Below are positions 63,886 through 64,000 of a stretch of DNA of 64,000 nucleotides, piece after piece. The notes below the pieces were generated by a model, which saw nothing but the letters and a program-made list of their open reading frames with translations, made no database searches and was not told the origin of the DNA. The translations under genes and the position numbers were made by a program. Each line of letters starts with the position of its first letter. The stretch's first letter is position 1. The stretch is from NCBI RefSeq assembly GCF_022678645.1, contig NZ_JALBWV010000044.1, positions 16,034 to 80,033 on the forward strand. Reading direction: 5' to 3'. Source of the stretch: Saccharopolyspora soli (GTDB taxonomy: Bacteria > Actinomycetota > Actinomycetes > Mycobacteriales > Pseudonocardiaceae).

Positions 63886-64000
63886 CGGGGGGGGGGGGGG
63901 GGCGCCGGGGGGGCCCCCCCCCCCCCCCCCCCCCGCGGGGGGGGGGGCCGGGGGGGCCCCCCCGCGCCCCCCCCCCGGGGGGGGGGCCGGCGGGGGGACG
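63886..64000. other. G/C homopolymer artefact
   Basis: The last 115 bases are almost only runs of G and C (runs of 14-18). Nothing in the preceding sequence leads up to this. It looks like an assembly or base-calling artefact at a contig end, not biological sequence. Confidence 0.85.

Overview
The window is high-GC DNA with GTG starts, ATGA-type stop/start overlaps and many TetR, LLM-flavoprotein, SDR and mycothiol- or F420-linked genes. This points to an actinomycete, probably of the Pseudonocardiales; the genus is an inference. It carries no rRNA, ribosomal or other core gene block, no tRNA or CRISPR that I can recognise, and only one housekeeping-type gene (argS). It reads as accessory chromosome: catabolic and redox operons, each with its own regulator, separated by stretches of decayed genes and insertion sequences.

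Layout. 1-2.9 kb: two LLM flavoenzymes and the start of an F420 reductase-like gene, divergent from a MarR regulator with two identical operators. 3.2-6.8 kb: a YcaC-like hydrolase and a large LAL (LuxR) regulator. 6.9-12.7 kb: decayed DNA in which a frameshifted Tn554-like pair of tyrosine recombinases lies between the 3' halves of two different IS256 transposases. 12.7-23 kb: aldo/keto reductase, four intact SDRs, a quinone-oxidoreductase-like MDR and five TetR genes. Of these TetR genes one has an internal deletion and one is fused to a foreign N-terminus. Several inverted-repeat operators can be read here and assigned to regulators. 23-26.7 kb: remnants (DUF2255, serine recombinase, NACHT-type C-terminus) and a pentapeptide-repeat membrane protein. 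27-28.7 kb: arginyl-tRNA synthetase. 28.9-35.2 kb: a mycothiol-dependent isomerase-like gene, an LLM pseudogene, two IS copies of one family (one nested beside the other), an Rv1733c-like membrane protein, an IS5-family element and SDR fragments.

The right half (35-63.9 kb) is catabolic. A minus-strand group encodes a RutA-like LLM monooxygenase translationally coupled to an aldehyde dehydrogenase, followed by a fused flavin reductase and an Rv2466c-like protein. An IclR regulator diverges from it. Next come an aldo/keto reductase, a 2,3-dihydroxybenzoate-decarboxylase-like amidohydrolase, a GMC oxidoreductase followed by a complete cobalt-type nitrile hydratase operon, an alpha/beta hydrolase plus a GrdB-like protein, and a second hydrolase. 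The last block is an operon of GrdB-like protein, LigM-like tetrahydrofolate-dependent O-demethylase, dihydropteroate synthase and MBL hydrolase. A second, very similar IclR and an MHS transporter flank it.

The most interesting signals are (i) a 15-bp operator, TCCYR-N5-YRGGA, that recurs at both IclR loci, before the demethylase operon and before the transporter; (ii) the GrdB-like/LigM/FolP/MBL operon itself; (iii) matched operator pairs that tie TetR genes to SDR targets; and (iv) gene wreckage, including a TetR fusion, a TetR deletion and the outward-facing IS256 halves. The last 115 bases are G/C homopolymer and look like a contig-end artefact, so isolated frameshifts should be confirmed in reads before being taken as biology.
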